Positions 34,168 to 43,581 of a DNA stretch of 64,000 nucleotides are shown here, piece by piece. The notes below the pieces were generated by a model that saw only the letters and a list, made by a program, of their open reading frames with translations, searched no databases and was not told the origin of the DNA. The translations under genes and the position numbers were made by a program. How positions within the stretch are numbered: position 1 is the first letter of the stretch; the number at the start of each line of letters is the position of its first letter. Origin of the DNA: Clostridium sp. 12(A) (GTDB lineage: Bacteria > Bacillota > Clostridia > Lachnospirales > Lachnospiraceae); contig JAGI01000002.1 of assembly GCA_000526575.1 (NCBI GenBank), positions 1,302,001 to 1,366,000 on the forward strand. The letters are read 5' to 3'.

Positions 34168-35327
34168 TCTACATCTTCCTCTAAGGCTTGTGTCTGGGCT
34201 GCAATGGGTCTCACTGTGATTCCATTGATTTCCACATGCTCGCTGATCCCGATTACGATACAGGGACGGCCATCGATCATGCGGTTTTCCACCAGATGAG
34301 TCTTATCTGGTGCCACCTTAATGCTCACATCCGTTGTCTTAATCTCAAAGCTTTTGGTGTTTACCACGTTGGAAGCAATAAAACCAGGATTCTTTTTTTC
34401 TTCGTCGGCTTCAAACCTCTGGTCGAATTCCAAAAGCTTTTCCTCGCTGGCTCCATTATTCTCCAAAAGCCGCTTCATCTGATACTTGTCCAGAGTAAAG
34501 GGAACTGGTTCGTCCTTTGTTTCCTCTAACATCTCATTCAGACTTTCATGAATGTTCTTTACTGTCTCAAAATCACAGTTCTCCCCCAGAGTTTCCTCTA
34601 CGATTGCCTGAAATGTCTCCTTCTGGCTCTTGGCTGACATCGGAATGAAGCAGCCTAAAAGCTCATCAATGAGCCGTTCCGGCATCTGCTCCGGGTTTTT
34701 GGAATAATAGAGCAGTCCATGAATGTCCGTATTCCGGTCTGTAAATGCCGGGAAGATAAAGCCTGTATCCGGTGCCTCCACAATCCAGTCCCTGCTTCTG
34801 TTCTCAATCACATTGGTTTCTGAATTATAGCAAAGACCTGCTTTTGAAAGCTTTACCGGACATACGGCGCACTGTATGAACTCATAGACAAAGTCAGAGG
34901 CATCATACATCTCCAGTCCATCAGAGGATTTTGCCGGAATATCATAAGCACAGTGAATTAAGATTATGTAGTAATTTTCGCCGTAATCATAGCTGGCGAT
35001 GAGCTTATCGTAAAATTCCTCAATCAGCGCGTCATCCTTTAACTGGCTGTCCCTTAGCTTTAACAGGAAGTTCTGGGTTCCTCCCTCCTCTTCTGCTGAC
35101 AGAGGAAACTCCATGTTTACCAGATTCTTTCCTATGGAACCGGATAGACCGCTTCTAAAAATAGTAAAATACTTAAAAGCCTCCTCCTCTGGAAGGGATA
35201 GGAACGCTTCTTTAAGCTCGGTCCTTTTATTTTTTTCTGCATCCACATAGCAGCCGCAGATTCTGCTGATGGCACAATTGGCTGGGGTATAAAGCTTTTT
35301 TATTTCATTGGTCTCTTTTTTATTCAT
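34164..35327 (-). CDS. DUF4317 family protein
   Basis: 387 residues, soluble, no signal peptide. The N-terminal MNKKETNEIKKLYTPANC, then RICGCYVDAEKNK, and the central YYIILIHCAYDIPAKSSDG and VYEFIQCAVCPVKLSKAGL are characteristic of DUF4317, a family I know mainly from Lachnospiraceae and relatives. Function unknown. Likely a single-gene unit. Confidence 0.85.
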   Translation of the reverse strand: MNKKETNEIKKLYTPANCAISRICGCYVDAEKNKRTELKEAFLSLPEEEAFKYFTIFRSGLSGSIGKNLVNMEFPLSAEEEGGTQNFLLKLRDSQLKDDALIEEFYDKLIASYDYGENYYIILIHCAYDIPAKSSDGLEMYDASDFVYEFIQCAVCPVKLSKAGLCYNSETNVIENRSRDWIVEAPDTGFIFPAFTDRNTDIHGLLYYSKNPEQMPERLIDELLGCFIPMSAKSQKETFQAIVEETLGENCDFETVKNIHESLNEMLEETKDEPVPFTLDKYQMKRLLENNGASEEKLLEFDQRFEADEEKKNPGFIASNVVNTKSFEIKTTDVSIKVAPDKTHLVENRMIDGRPCIVIGISEHVEINGITVRPIAAQTQALEEDVD

Positions 35328-35390
35328 GTCCTTGTTTCTCCTATCTGTGGCCTTAAGCCATTTGCCTTAACCCCATGGGCCAGGCCCCTT

Positions 35391-35427
35391 AAAAAAAGCT
35401 CACGGACCATATGGCCTGTGAGCTTTT
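35391..35427 (-). terminator. Terminator after desulfoferrodoxin
   Basis: Minus strand AAAAGCTCACAGG / CCGTGAGCTTTTTTT hairpin with a T7 tail, a few bases past the stop. Confidence 0.85.
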
Positions 35428-35439
35428 CACTCTTTTTGT

Positions 35440-35814
35440 TTATACTTCTGCCTTCCATAAGCCATGGAGATTACAGTATTCGTAGGCCGCAATTACTTCA
35501 TCGCCTTCTGTAAGCATGAACTTAGCAACTGGTTTTTCTCCTGGACTTAACAGTTTTCTCTGATTTCCCTGTTTTGTCTCCAGGACAATCCAGCCGATAA
35601 AGTGTTCCGGAAGCATGGGGTGTTCTACAGATCCTACCGTAACGGTTACGTGTTCCCCGTTGACCTCAATGACAGGGACATGTTTCTCAGTAGCTGCATC
35701 TGTGGTGTTGGCAACCAGCTCCTTCATCTCATCGTTACAGCAGGTAATGGTACCGCCCTTTTCTTCAATGACTGCAACAATATTTCCGCAATGATTACAC
35801 TTTAAAAACTTCAT
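35440..35814 (-). CDS. dfx: Desulfoferrodoxin (superoxide reductase)
   Basis: Reduces superoxide to peroxide in anaerobes. 124 residues: an N-terminal desulforedoxin-type iron site CNHCG with the CC pair in TITCCND (centre I), then the superoxide-reducing centre II with His ligands in EKHVP, HPM and EHFIGW, and the CNLHG Cys/His near the C-terminus. Complete two-iron form. AAGGGAGGT lies before the ATG; single-gene unit with a clear terminator. Confidence 0.95.
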   Translation of the reverse strand: MKFLKCNHCGNIVAVIEEKGGTITCCNDEMKELVANTTDAATEKHVPVIEVNGEHVTVTVGSVEHPMLPEHFIGWIVLETKQGNQRKLLSPGEKPVAKFMLTEGDEVIAAYEYCNLHGLWKAEV

Positions 35815-35940
35815 GTGAATAACCTCCCTTATGTATGTTTTCTAAAAGAAATTACAAAGAAAAGTATACCACATTTATGTTTATTTTACAAGATATTCCA
35901 CCGGGAAAAACATTGCACTTAAAGCTTTTTTCATTTCTGT

Positions 35941-38370
35941 TTATACATACTGAGTCTTATTTTCACAGGCTTCAAACTTAAGAATTTCATTGCCGCATCG
36001 AAGCGTTCCAGTGCCTTTATCATAGGACGGATTCTTTGTGATACAGTCACTTAGAAACGCTTCCAGACTGCCATATTTCTCTTGACTTTCGCAAATACAA
36101 ATATAGGCCGTATCCCTGCTGTCTGCTCTGTATTCACAGTCCGTAAGCTCATCCTGGTATGGCTTTAATTCATGGCTGCACCAGATGCCAACATACCCGG
36201 TTCCGGCTTCTCCTGCCAGCCAGCCTTCCTTCATCATCTGCCTAATGAACCGGCTCTTAGGCCAGTATAGATGAGTAAAAGGAATAGGGTGACTTTCTGG
36301 TATGCGGTAAATAGAACACAGAACATTCTTCACCTGACGGATGGCAGGCATGATTCCATTGCCAAACCAATATCCCGGCCTTACAGAGCTTGCCTCGCAG
36401 CTTCCACCAGGATGATTTACGAATATGACAGCGGCGGGATTGAGGGCAGCATACCACATATGCTGCTGGTAGCCAAAGACTCCAGGCTGAAACTCCGTGG
36501 TTCCATGGAAGCATTCATTTAAGGATTTTACATATGCAAAGCTTCCTGCATCTACGCCATCCCTTCCATAAATATTTTCCCATTTTCTTTTCATTCCTTC
36601 CCTTGGGGACTGGACGGAAGTCATCATGTAATGGTCATTTTTCTCGATGCATATGCTGGCATTGCTTTCATCATAGGTAAGAGAAAGAGGTTCCTTCATG
36701 AGAGCCTTAAGCTCTTCTTTGATCTTGTATTTGCTTGTGGCAAGAAATATAATCCATTCGCTGAACCAGTCAGGCGCCTCGGGGTCAATTAAATTCACCA
36801 GGCTTTGGATATCCTGGGCATAGGGGTAAAGTGCTTCTCTGTATACACGTCCCATGGGTGCAATGGAAACCCCTTGAAAGGTCTGGAGAGACAGGTCATG
36901 AAGGAGACGGTCTGTTGTTTTTACTGCCAGCCCTGAGAGCTCTTCATCCCCAAAATCCACTACATTTAAAAGTGCAGCAAAGGTAATGGGCGTATATCCG
37001 CCGCTGTGGAATTCATCAAACCCTTCAGAAAGAGTTTCCTTTAGCCAGTCATGGATTCTGGTTCTTGCCTTTTCCTTCATTTCCCTTCCTGTCTTACCGG
37101 AGCGGGAAAACACATCCTCCGGATAACATTCTCCTGCAATATAAGCGCTGACAAAGAACATGAGGGAATGATTTTCACTCCAGAAGCACATCCCGTCATT
37201 GCCTGTTTCATCCATCCAATAGCGGTAATTTAACATCACCTCTTTGCAGCGGGCAGACAGAGCCTCATCCATTGGGTAAAGCTTCATGAAACGAACCATG
37301 GCACAGGAGAGAAAATCTGAACAGTCTCTTCTGCTTTCCATCTGATCTAAGGATTTATAAATCTCCTTTTCATCAATTTCATGAATTGCCCCTGTATAGC
37401 GGCGGGCAAGGACCGGATACATGGAAAAGTTATCCCCATCTCCTCTTGGAATCTGTAAAACGGAAGCGATTCTCTCATAAACTCTCTCTTTATTTCTCTC
37501 CGGGTCCGTTTCATTGCTCCACACTGGTCCCAAAAGCTCCTGGCGCTCAAAGCGCCTTGACAGAGTCTGTCCGCAGATACTTACTTTCACAGTGAAATAG
37601 AGGTTATGGGCGTCCAGAATCTCTTCCTCCTGCCCCGAGATATTCTTTTTCACATATCTGCTGCCATAGAGGGAAAAGTCCACCGGCCTTTTATCATAAA
37701 CAATGATGGTGTTCTCTGGTGCCTTTTTAGGAAACTTTAAGACTCCTTTGGTTACACGGATTCCTGACAGCCATTGGCCGGCAGCGACCGCTTCCTCTGC
37801 TGTGTCCATGCCAGGAAGCTTTACTTTAATTTGTCTGCGCTCTTCTCCCGGAATCTGAATGGCAAACAAGGTTCTGGTATCCCTGACCCCAAGATTTTGG
37901 AGCCTTACAAACACCAGGTTATCCCCCTTCTTTAAATGAAACTTTAAAACCGCTCTGTTGATCGGCTTATAAACCGGGGTCTCAATTCCTCCGCTGTGCT
38001 CTCCATTTACCCATACGTCAACTGCTCCATAGCTCCACAGCCATGCCTCTGACTCAAGCTCCTCTTCCACATGGAGTATGACGGCTCCGTGAAGCTCGAT
38101 CTTTTTAAGCAGGGGGTAAAATAATGATTTATCTACAAACCAGTTTCCGTAGGTGTAATAATATTCCCAGGGCATGGAAAGGGAGCTTTGTACTCCTAAT
38201 CGGATTTCTCCTTCCGGCATGATGGGACTGTGATCCACAGCCTCTTTGCGCATAATCTTTTCACAGGCTAGCTGATCCTTTCCGGTAACCGGGCTGGAAT
38301 AAGGAGTTTCCTTTCTTCCACTTACAAGATAATTGGTGATATAGCCGTATTCATTTAATGTTAATTCCAT
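35941..38370 (-). CDS. 809-residue protein of unknown family in a sugar-uptake locus
   Basis: No signal peptide. The N-terminal half looks like beta-sandwich modules, with a galactose-binding-like piece (SEAWLWSYGAVDVWVNGEHSGG around 108-130, RLQNLGVRDTRTL). The middle (about 320-560) is helical and reads like an alpha/alpha-barrel sugar enzyme: WMDETGNDGMCFWSENHSLMF, DEFHSGGYTPITFAALLNVVD. The C-terminal 250 residues are again beta-rich. This order resembles cytoplasmic polysaccharide lyases or hydrolases, but I cannot assign a family. It is the last gene after binding protein and two permeases, so it probably processes the imported sugar. Confidence 0.8.
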   Translation of the reverse strand: MELTLNEYGYITNYLVSGRKETPYSSPVTGKDQLACEKIMRKEAVDHSPIMPEGEIRLGVQSSLSMPWEYYYTYGNWFVDKSLFYPLLKKIELHGAVILHVEEELESEAWLWSYGAVDVWVNGEHSGGIETPVYKPINRAVLKFHLKKGDNLVFVRLQNLGVRDTRTLFAIQIPGEERRQIKVKLPGMDTAEEAVAAGQWLSGIRVTKGVLKFPKKAPENTIIVYDKRPVDFSLYGSRYVKKNISGQEEEILDAHNLYFTVKVSICGQTLSRRFERQELLGPVWSNETDPERNKERVYERIASVLQIPRGDGDNFSMYPVLARRYTGAIHEIDEKEIYKSLDQMESRRDCSDFLSCAMVRFMKLYPMDEALSARCKEVMLNYRYWMDETGNDGMCFWSENHSLMFFVSAYIAGECYPEDVFSRSGKTGREMKEKARTRIHDWLKETLSEGFDEFHSGGYTPITFAALLNVVDFGDEELSGLAVKTTDRLLHDLSLQTFQGVSIAPMGRVYREALYPYAQDIQSLVNLIDPEAPDWFSEWIIFLATSKYKIKEELKALMKEPLSLTYDESNASICIEKNDHYMMTSVQSPREGMKRKWENIYGRDGVDAGSFAYVKSLNECFHGTTEFQPGVFGYQQHMWYAALNPAAVIFVNHPGGSCEASSVRPGYWFGNGIMPAIRQVKNVLCSIYRIPESHPIPFTHLYWPKSRFIRQMMKEGWLAGEAGTGYVGIWCSHELKPYQDELTDCEYRADSRDTAYICICESQEKYGSLEAFLSDCITKNPSYDKGTGTLRCGNEILKFEACENKTQYV

Positions 38371-38399
38371 CTATAAAGTCCCTCTCTTCCTTCCATTTA

Positions 38400-39276
38400 T
38401 TATCCTTTGACAGCTCCCGCCGTGATTCCTCCCATAAACTGTCTGCTTGCAAAGATATAAACCAGCACGATTGGTACAATGGCTATGGAGGAGCCTGCAA
38501 ACAGGATGTTCCACGCTGCCGCACCGTCTCCTGCATTTTGAAGAGCCACGACACCCACAGTCAGAGGACGAAGCTTTTCGTTGGTCATGGTGAAAATAAG
38601 AGGCAGGATATACTCATTCCAGCCGCCGCGGAAGGACAAAAGTGCCACACTTGCAAGAGCCGGTTTTAAAACAGGCAGTATGACTCTGGTGTATATCCCA
38701 AAGAAACTGCAGCCATCCATTTTAGCTGCCTCATCAAGCTCTTTTGGCACGCTGTTCATAAAGCCGTGAACGAGAAATACATAGGTGGCCTGACCGCTTC
38801 CTGCTGAAATCAGAATTATGGAAATCAGAGATTTGTTCATATGAAGCTTCACCGCCAGCTCAAACAGGGGACGGAGAGCCGCACTGCCTACATTGATAAA
38901 CATAAACATGACCATGGCATTGTAAATCAGGCTTTTTAACCGGAATTGTTTTCTGGAAAATACATACCCGGCCATGCTGCTGACAATTAGAGAAACTGCC
39001 ATAACTCCAAAGCTGATGAAAAGGCTGTTGACCGTGTATCTGGAGAAATTGGCCATCTCCCAGGCCTGAGTGTAGTTATCCAGGATGAATTTTTCAGGAA
39101 GAAGCCTAAGACCTCCGCTTACCAGCTCACTGTTTAATTTAAAGGAGCCAAAGCCTATGTAGACCACCGGATAAACAGTCAGCGCTGCTAACAGGAGAAG
39201 GAGAAGAAAAATGACTCCATTGACTGCCTTTGTTTTTTTTCGATTCTACGGAATGACCCGTTCGTTCTTTTGCCAT
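38400..39276 (-). CDS. Carbohydrate ABC transporter permease (MalG type), frameshifted near the N-terminus
   Basis: Second inner-membrane subunit of a CUT1 importer; the EAA loop DEAAKMDGCSFFGIYTRVILPVLKPA is clear. The intact frame covers only 38400-39167 (255 residues, GTG). Further upstream the first transmembrane helix (VIFLLLLLLAALTVYPVVY) is in this frame, but the natural start, ATG at 39276 with AGGGAGAG before it, is in another frame. The switch occurs at an A8 run (39233-39240); seven A would give a normal 291-residue protein. Either a real lesion, slippage-based expression, or an assembly error. Confidence 0.85.
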
Positions 39277-39290
39277 TGTTTCTCTCCCTT

Positions 39291-40220
39291 CTAGGATATA
39301 TCATCCATTTTTTTACTGAACCTTAGATATAGTATCGTCACAATACCCACGATCAGAGCGGATATAATGCTGAGTACAGAGCCATATCCAATCTGAAGCT
39401 GGGCTGCCGCGCGGGAGGTACCAAATACCATTTGAAAAATATAGGAAAACATAACGTGGGTACGGTTATTTGGCCCTCCGGCAGTCAGTACCAGGATGGA
39501 TTCATAATCCTTAAAGGCGGTTGTTATGGCAAGCATAATGACCACCTTAAGTACGGGACCAAGCATGGGAAGGGTGATTTTAAAGAAGGTCTGAACTCCG
39601 GTAGCTCCATCGATTTGGGCGCTTTCATACACATCAGAAGGAATGCCTGTAAGCCCGGAAATAAGAAGTATCATATAATTTCCAAAGGCTCCCCAAACGG
39701 CAACAATGACGACTGCTATCATGGCAGTTTTGCTGCTTCCCAGCCAGTCGATGGGCGCCTGTATGAGTCCTGCTCCCTGAAGAAAGCTGTTAAGCACTCC
39801 ATTGTAGGTTGCAAAGATAAAATACCAGATCAGGCTGTATACCGCTGAGCTTATAACGGTGGGAAGAAAATAGATTCCCTGAAAAAGCTGGCTGCCAAAC
39901 CGCTTTCTCTGTAAGAGTACTGCTGTCACCAGGGAAAGGGGGAGGACAAACAGCAGCTTTAAAAATGCATATTCAAAGGTGTGAAGAACACTTTTCCAGT
40001 AAATAGCATCTGTGGTCATTCGTTTAAAATTTGCAAGTCCCACGAAGTAAGCCTTGAATCCGTTGTAATCATAAAAAACATAGCGGATCAGCCATGCAAA
40101 CGGATAGATTGACATTACCACAATAAAAAATATGGTTGGAAAAAGCATGAGCCACATGGGGATGTCTCCATTGTTCCATTTCCTTCTGATCTGCTGTCCC
40201 ATGGATTTTTTTTCATTCAT
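39291..40220 (-). CDS. Carbohydrate ABC transporter permease (MalF/UgpA type)
   Basis: About 309 residues with six transmembrane helices and the EAA loop YESAQIDGATGVQTFFKITLPMLGP that docks the ATPase. The ATG at 40220 has AAGGAG 8 nt upstream; a GTG at 40229 is less likely. Between the binding-protein gene and the second permease in one operon. As in many CUT1 systems, no ATPase gene is present; a shared MsmK-type ATPase elsewhere is presumably used. Confidence 0.93.
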   Translation of the reverse strand: MNEKKSMGQQIRRKWNNGDIPMWLMLFPTIFFIVVMSIYPFAWLIRYVFYDYNGFKAYFVGLANFKRMTTDAIYWKSVLHTFEYAFLKLLFVLPLSLVTAVLLQRKRFGSQLFQGIYFLPTVISSAVYSLIWYFIFATYNGVLNSFLQGAGLIQAPIDWLGSSKTAMIAVVIVAVWGAFGNYMILLISGLTGIPSDVYESAQIDGATGVQTFFKITLPMLGPVLKVVIMLAITTAFKDYESILVLTAGGPNNRTHVMFSYIFQMVFGTSRAAAQLQIGYGSVLSIISALIVGIVTILYLRFSKKMDDIS

Positions 40221-40308
40221 TCTTATCACTCCTTACTTTTTGCCCTGACCGGAATAGAAAGGCTGCTGCAGGACAGCAAATCTGTTTGCAGCAGCCAATA
40301 TGCCAGTC

Positions 40309-41742
40309 TTATTGTTCCAGATACTCTACGGTACCTGCATTTGGATGAAGGGGATCATAATCTTTAATGACGAGACGTTTTGTTTTTCCCATCTTAACCT
40401 CTTTATCCAGCGCGTCATTGTATGTTTTATTCAGCATTTCAATGGTCTCATCAATGGAGCCGCCTTCTGGAAGACATGCGTTCCATAATGCATCACGGTA
40501 ATTCTCTCCCTCTGGGGTTACAGAAGGAGGTACCGGAAGCACGGCTTCATAATCTGCACCTGCAAAGTCTGCCATTCTGCCAATCTTTGTCTTGTCAATC
40601 TTACTTTCCATGTATCTGGAGATAGGAAGTGCATAGCCGCCTTCAAAATATCCCTTTAACACTTTTTCAGAACCAAAGTACTCAATGACTTCCCATGCTT
40701 CTTTTGTATGAGTGGTAGAGCCGCTCATCATGTAGCCTGTGTTAGGACTGCATGCTTCGCTTCCTTTGATTTCACCGTCAAGCGTTGGCAGCGGAGCTAC
40801 TCCCCATTCAATCTTAGCCGGGAACTGCTCGGTTAGGACCGTGGCCTCCTGGGATGCGTTGGCATGGATGCCTGCGTGGCCCTCTGAAAACTGCACCCGG
40901 ACCGGATCGATCTTCATGGAAGCAGAACCAGGAAATACGCTGTTGTCTGCAAACAGCTGACGGACCATTTCCAGATATGGTTTATAGCCTGTAAAATCAA
41001 ACTTTCCCTCTTTGTAGTTATAGGGGGTAATACCGCTCATCTCAGCTGAATGCTCCAGCCAGCGCTCAAAAGGACCACTTGCGCCCGGGAAAATGATTCC
41101 GTAATAATCTCCTTTTCCAGCTTCTGTGATTGCCTTGGCTACCGCTGGAATGTCACTGATTTTCTTCGGTACTTCAAGGCCCAGTTTATCAAAGATCTCT
41201 TTGTTGTATACGATTCTGGAACCACTTCTCTTTCCGCATGGCGCCCAATATATCTTATCTCCCTGTACGTTATAGCCTTCATACTTGTGTTCATCCACTT
41301 CATTGACTTTTTTAAATTCATCTGTCATGTAATCATTTAAAGGCTGTATGATTCCGCTTTCTGCAAAATCCTTAAAGCTCTCTGCCTCTACCTGAGAGAA
41401 AATATCCGGCGACTGTCCGGAATTGGCTGCCATGGTAAGAAGATTTACATAGTTCTCGGTCTGAACCACGTAATCAATCTGGATGTGGTCGTTGGTCTTG
41501 TTAAATTCATCAACCACCTTATTCATATACTCCAGGTCATGACGGTTGTTGGTCCATACTGTGACCGTTACCTTTTCTCCAGATGCAGCTTCCTTTTTCG
41601 TCTCACTGCCGGACTCACTTTTTTGTGATTCCGGGTTTGATGCTTTGCTCTCAGTAGCACCACCAGAGGAACAGCCGGTAAGCGCTGAAACTGCCATCAT
41701 TCCAGCAAGGCCCAGGGCCGCCAGTTTTTTTCTTTTTCTCAT
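40309..41742 (-). CDS. Sugar-binding lipoprotein of a CUT1 ABC transporter
   Basis: 477 residues: signal peptide and lipobox (SALTGC), a Ser/Lys/Glu-rich linker, then a family-1 solute-binding fold (VTVTVWTNNRHDLEYMNKVVDEFNK, IVYNKEIFDKLGLEVPK, MMSGSTTHTKEAWEVIEYF). The sugar is unknown. AAGGAGG precedes the ATG at 41742. First gene of the uptake operon, divergent from the YesN/YesM pair. Confidence 0.93.
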   Translation of the reverse strand: MRKRKKLAALGLAGMMAVSALTGCSSGGATESKASNPESQKSESGSETKKEAASGEKVTVTVWTNNRHDLEYMNKVVDEFNKTNDHIQIDYVVQTENYVNLLTMAANSGQSPDIFSQVEAESFKDFAESGIIQPLNDYMTDEFKKVNEVDEHKYEGYNVQGDKIYWAPCGKRSGSRIVYNKEIFDKLGLEVPKKISDIPAVAKAITEAGKGDYYGIIFPGASGPFERWLEHSAEMSGITPYNYKEGKFDFTGYKPYLEMVRQLFADNSVFPGSASMKIDPVRVQFSEGHAGIHANASQEATVLTEQFPAKIEWGVAPLPTLDGEIKGSEACSPNTGYMMSGSTTHTKEAWEVIEYFGSEKVLKGYFEGGYALPISRYMESKIDKTKIGRMADFAGADYEAVLPVPPSVTPEGENYRDALWNACLPEGGSIDETIEMLNKTYNDALDKEVKMGKTKRLVIKDYDPLHPNAGTVEYLEQ

Positions 41743-41829
41743 AATTCTCCTCCTTTTCATTCGCCAATTCTTATGCCATCTAAACGATTTGATATCATCA
41801 TCATAATGTATTTTGCTTTATAAGAACAC

Positions 41830-41862
41830 CACATTTTTTACTATTTATATCACATTTTTTAC
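41830..41862. promoter_or_regulatory. Direct repeats, candidate YesN-type response-regulator site
   Basis: CACATTTTTTAC occurs twice with a period of 21 bp (two helical turns), 88-120 bp upstream of the binding-protein start and about 95 bp from the regulator start. AraC-type regulators bind such tandem repeats, so this is the likely activation site for the sugar operon. Confidence 0.6.
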
Positions 41863-41955
41863 GATATCAGCAGAAACCATAGGGCTGTATTGCTTTTGAT
41901 TGTGCACAATGCTATAATCATGTTTACCTTCAACTAAATGCTAAAAGGAGAAGAT

Positions 41956-43581
41956 ATGAACCCATTTTCAACCATCACGCTTCTTATTGTTGACGATGAA
42001 GCCGAGATACGTTCCGGCCTGCGTTCCATCCTTTCATGGGAAGACTACAGTGTTTCAGTGATCGGCACTGCCGCAAGCGGAGCGGAGGCTCTCGACAAAA
42101 TCCGCTATTACGAGCCTGATATTGTCATCACTGACATCCAGATGCCTGGAATGAGCGGTCTTGAACTGGTTCGCAGGGCAAAAAAGGAGCAATTTGATTG
42201 TTCTTTTGTGATTTTAAGCGGGTATGATGAATTTGAATATGCTAAATCTGCCATTAAATACGGGGTCCGGGAGTACTTATTAAAACCAATCTCCATAAAG
42301 GAACTGACAGAAATTATCCTCACTCTGAAAGAGGATATATTAAGTAAGAGAGATATCCACAGTGACAGGCTTTCTACCCTCCATAAGTTAAGAACTGCTC
42401 AGATTTCCATCCAAAGAAACAATCTTATCCCTCAGCTTTTAAGAGGGGATTTAACAGCTCCTGAACTTCTGGAAGTCATACAGGATTATTCCCTTCCCAT
42501 ACGGGATAAGGAGTGCTGCATCGTCTACATACAGGCATTTTCTTTCCATTTAAGCAGGGAAGAATCTCAAGAGGCCAGCCTTTGTATTGGAAAGCTGAAA
42601 CACTCCCTGGAAGAGAGCCTCACTGACACTTCCATACTGATTAATGAGTATCCGCCCAACGGTCTTTTGCTGCTTATAAATCTACCTTTTACCGCACCAG
42701 ATGGCGGTAGCTTAAAAGAAACCTTAAAAGCCCATATAAGCATGAGAGCAGAAACGAAAGAACACATACAGATTGCCGCTGCAATCGGAACGCCAGTCCC
42801 GTCCCTGTTAAGCATCCCCGTCTCTTTTAAGGACGCAAGACAGGCCATCACCTGGCATATCTATCCCCAGGCAGGCTCTGTGCTGGAATCTCAGGAGCTT
42901 TCCATGGACCAGCCTCCTATTATCATGCCTGGAAATGAGATTTTAGAAGCCATTTTAAAAGATAATCCAGAAGAAATTAAAGTTCGTTTTAATGAATATT
43001 TAAATCAGCTTTTAACAACAAAAGCGCCGCCCCCTACCTACCTTTACAGCATGTGCAATTATCTGATCATTACCTTACAGAGTCAGCTTACTAAATACTT
43101 AGACGGCGCTCCAAAAAGCTACACTGGCAATTCCTTTGCAACTCTGCAGAGCTTAAATTCCCTGGAGGAAATCCGGGTTTTTATGTGCCGGATCCTTTGT
43201 GGGTTTGCAGAGGAATTATCCGTAAGCCGGGCGGTAAAAAGTGACCCTCTCATTGAAAAGGCCATGGATTATATTAATAAGAATCTTTTAAAAAGCCCGA
43301 GAACAGAAGATGTCTGTTCCTACCTTGGATTAAGTAAAAGCTATTTCAGTACTTATTTTAAAAATAAGACCCAGTTAAATTTCAGGGATTATACCCTGGA
43401 TTTAAAGATCAACTATGCCCAGGAGCAGCTTAAATTCTCTGAGCACACGCCCAGTCAGGTTTCCATGCTTTTAGGCTATGAAGATTACCGGTCCTTCAGC
43501 CGGGCGTTTAAGGCCAGAACCGGCCTAAGCCCTACGGATTACCAAAAGCAGTACACCGCCGAAGAAAGGAGCCGCCAATGA
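41956..43581 (+). CDS. YesN-like response regulator (REC + AraC-type DNA binding)
   Basis: About 541 residues. N-terminal receiver domain with the acidic pair in LLIVDDEAE, phospho-acceptor Asp in PDIVITDIQMPGMSG and Lys in YLLKPI; a middle region of about 250 residues; and a C-terminal AraC domain with two HTHs (TEDVCSYLGLSKSYFSTYFK, PSQVSMLLGYEDYRSFSRAFK). The ATG at 41956 follows AAAGGAG. It overlaps the sensor kinase gene by 4 bases; the pair probably senses a sugar and activates the divergent uptake operon. Confidence 0.94.
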   Translation: MNPFSTITLLIVDDEAEIRSGLRSILSWEDYSVSVIGTAASGAEALDKIRYYEPDIVITDIQMPGMSGLELVRRAKKEQFDCSFVILSGYDEFEYAKSAIKYGVREYLLKPISIKELTEIILTLKEDILSKRDIHSDRLSTLHKLRTAQISIQRNNLIPQLLRGDLTAPELLEVIQDYSLPIRDKECCIVYIQAFSFHLSREESQEASLCIGKLKHSLEESLTDTSILINEYPPNGLLLLINLPFTAPDGGSLKETLKAHISMRAETKEHIQIAAAIGTPVPSLLSIPVSFKDARQAITWHIYPQAGSVLESQELSMDQPPIIMPGNEILEAILKDNPEEIKVRFNEYLNQLLTTKAPPPTYLYSMCNYLIITLQSQLTKYLDGAPKSYTGNSFATLQSLNSLEEIRVFMCRILCGFAEELSVSRAVKSDPLIEKAMDYINKNLLKSPRTEDVCSYLGLSKSYFSTYFKNKTQLNFRDYTLDLKINYAQEQLKFSEHTPSQVSMLLGYEDYRSFSRAFKARTGLSPTDYQKQYTAEERSRQ

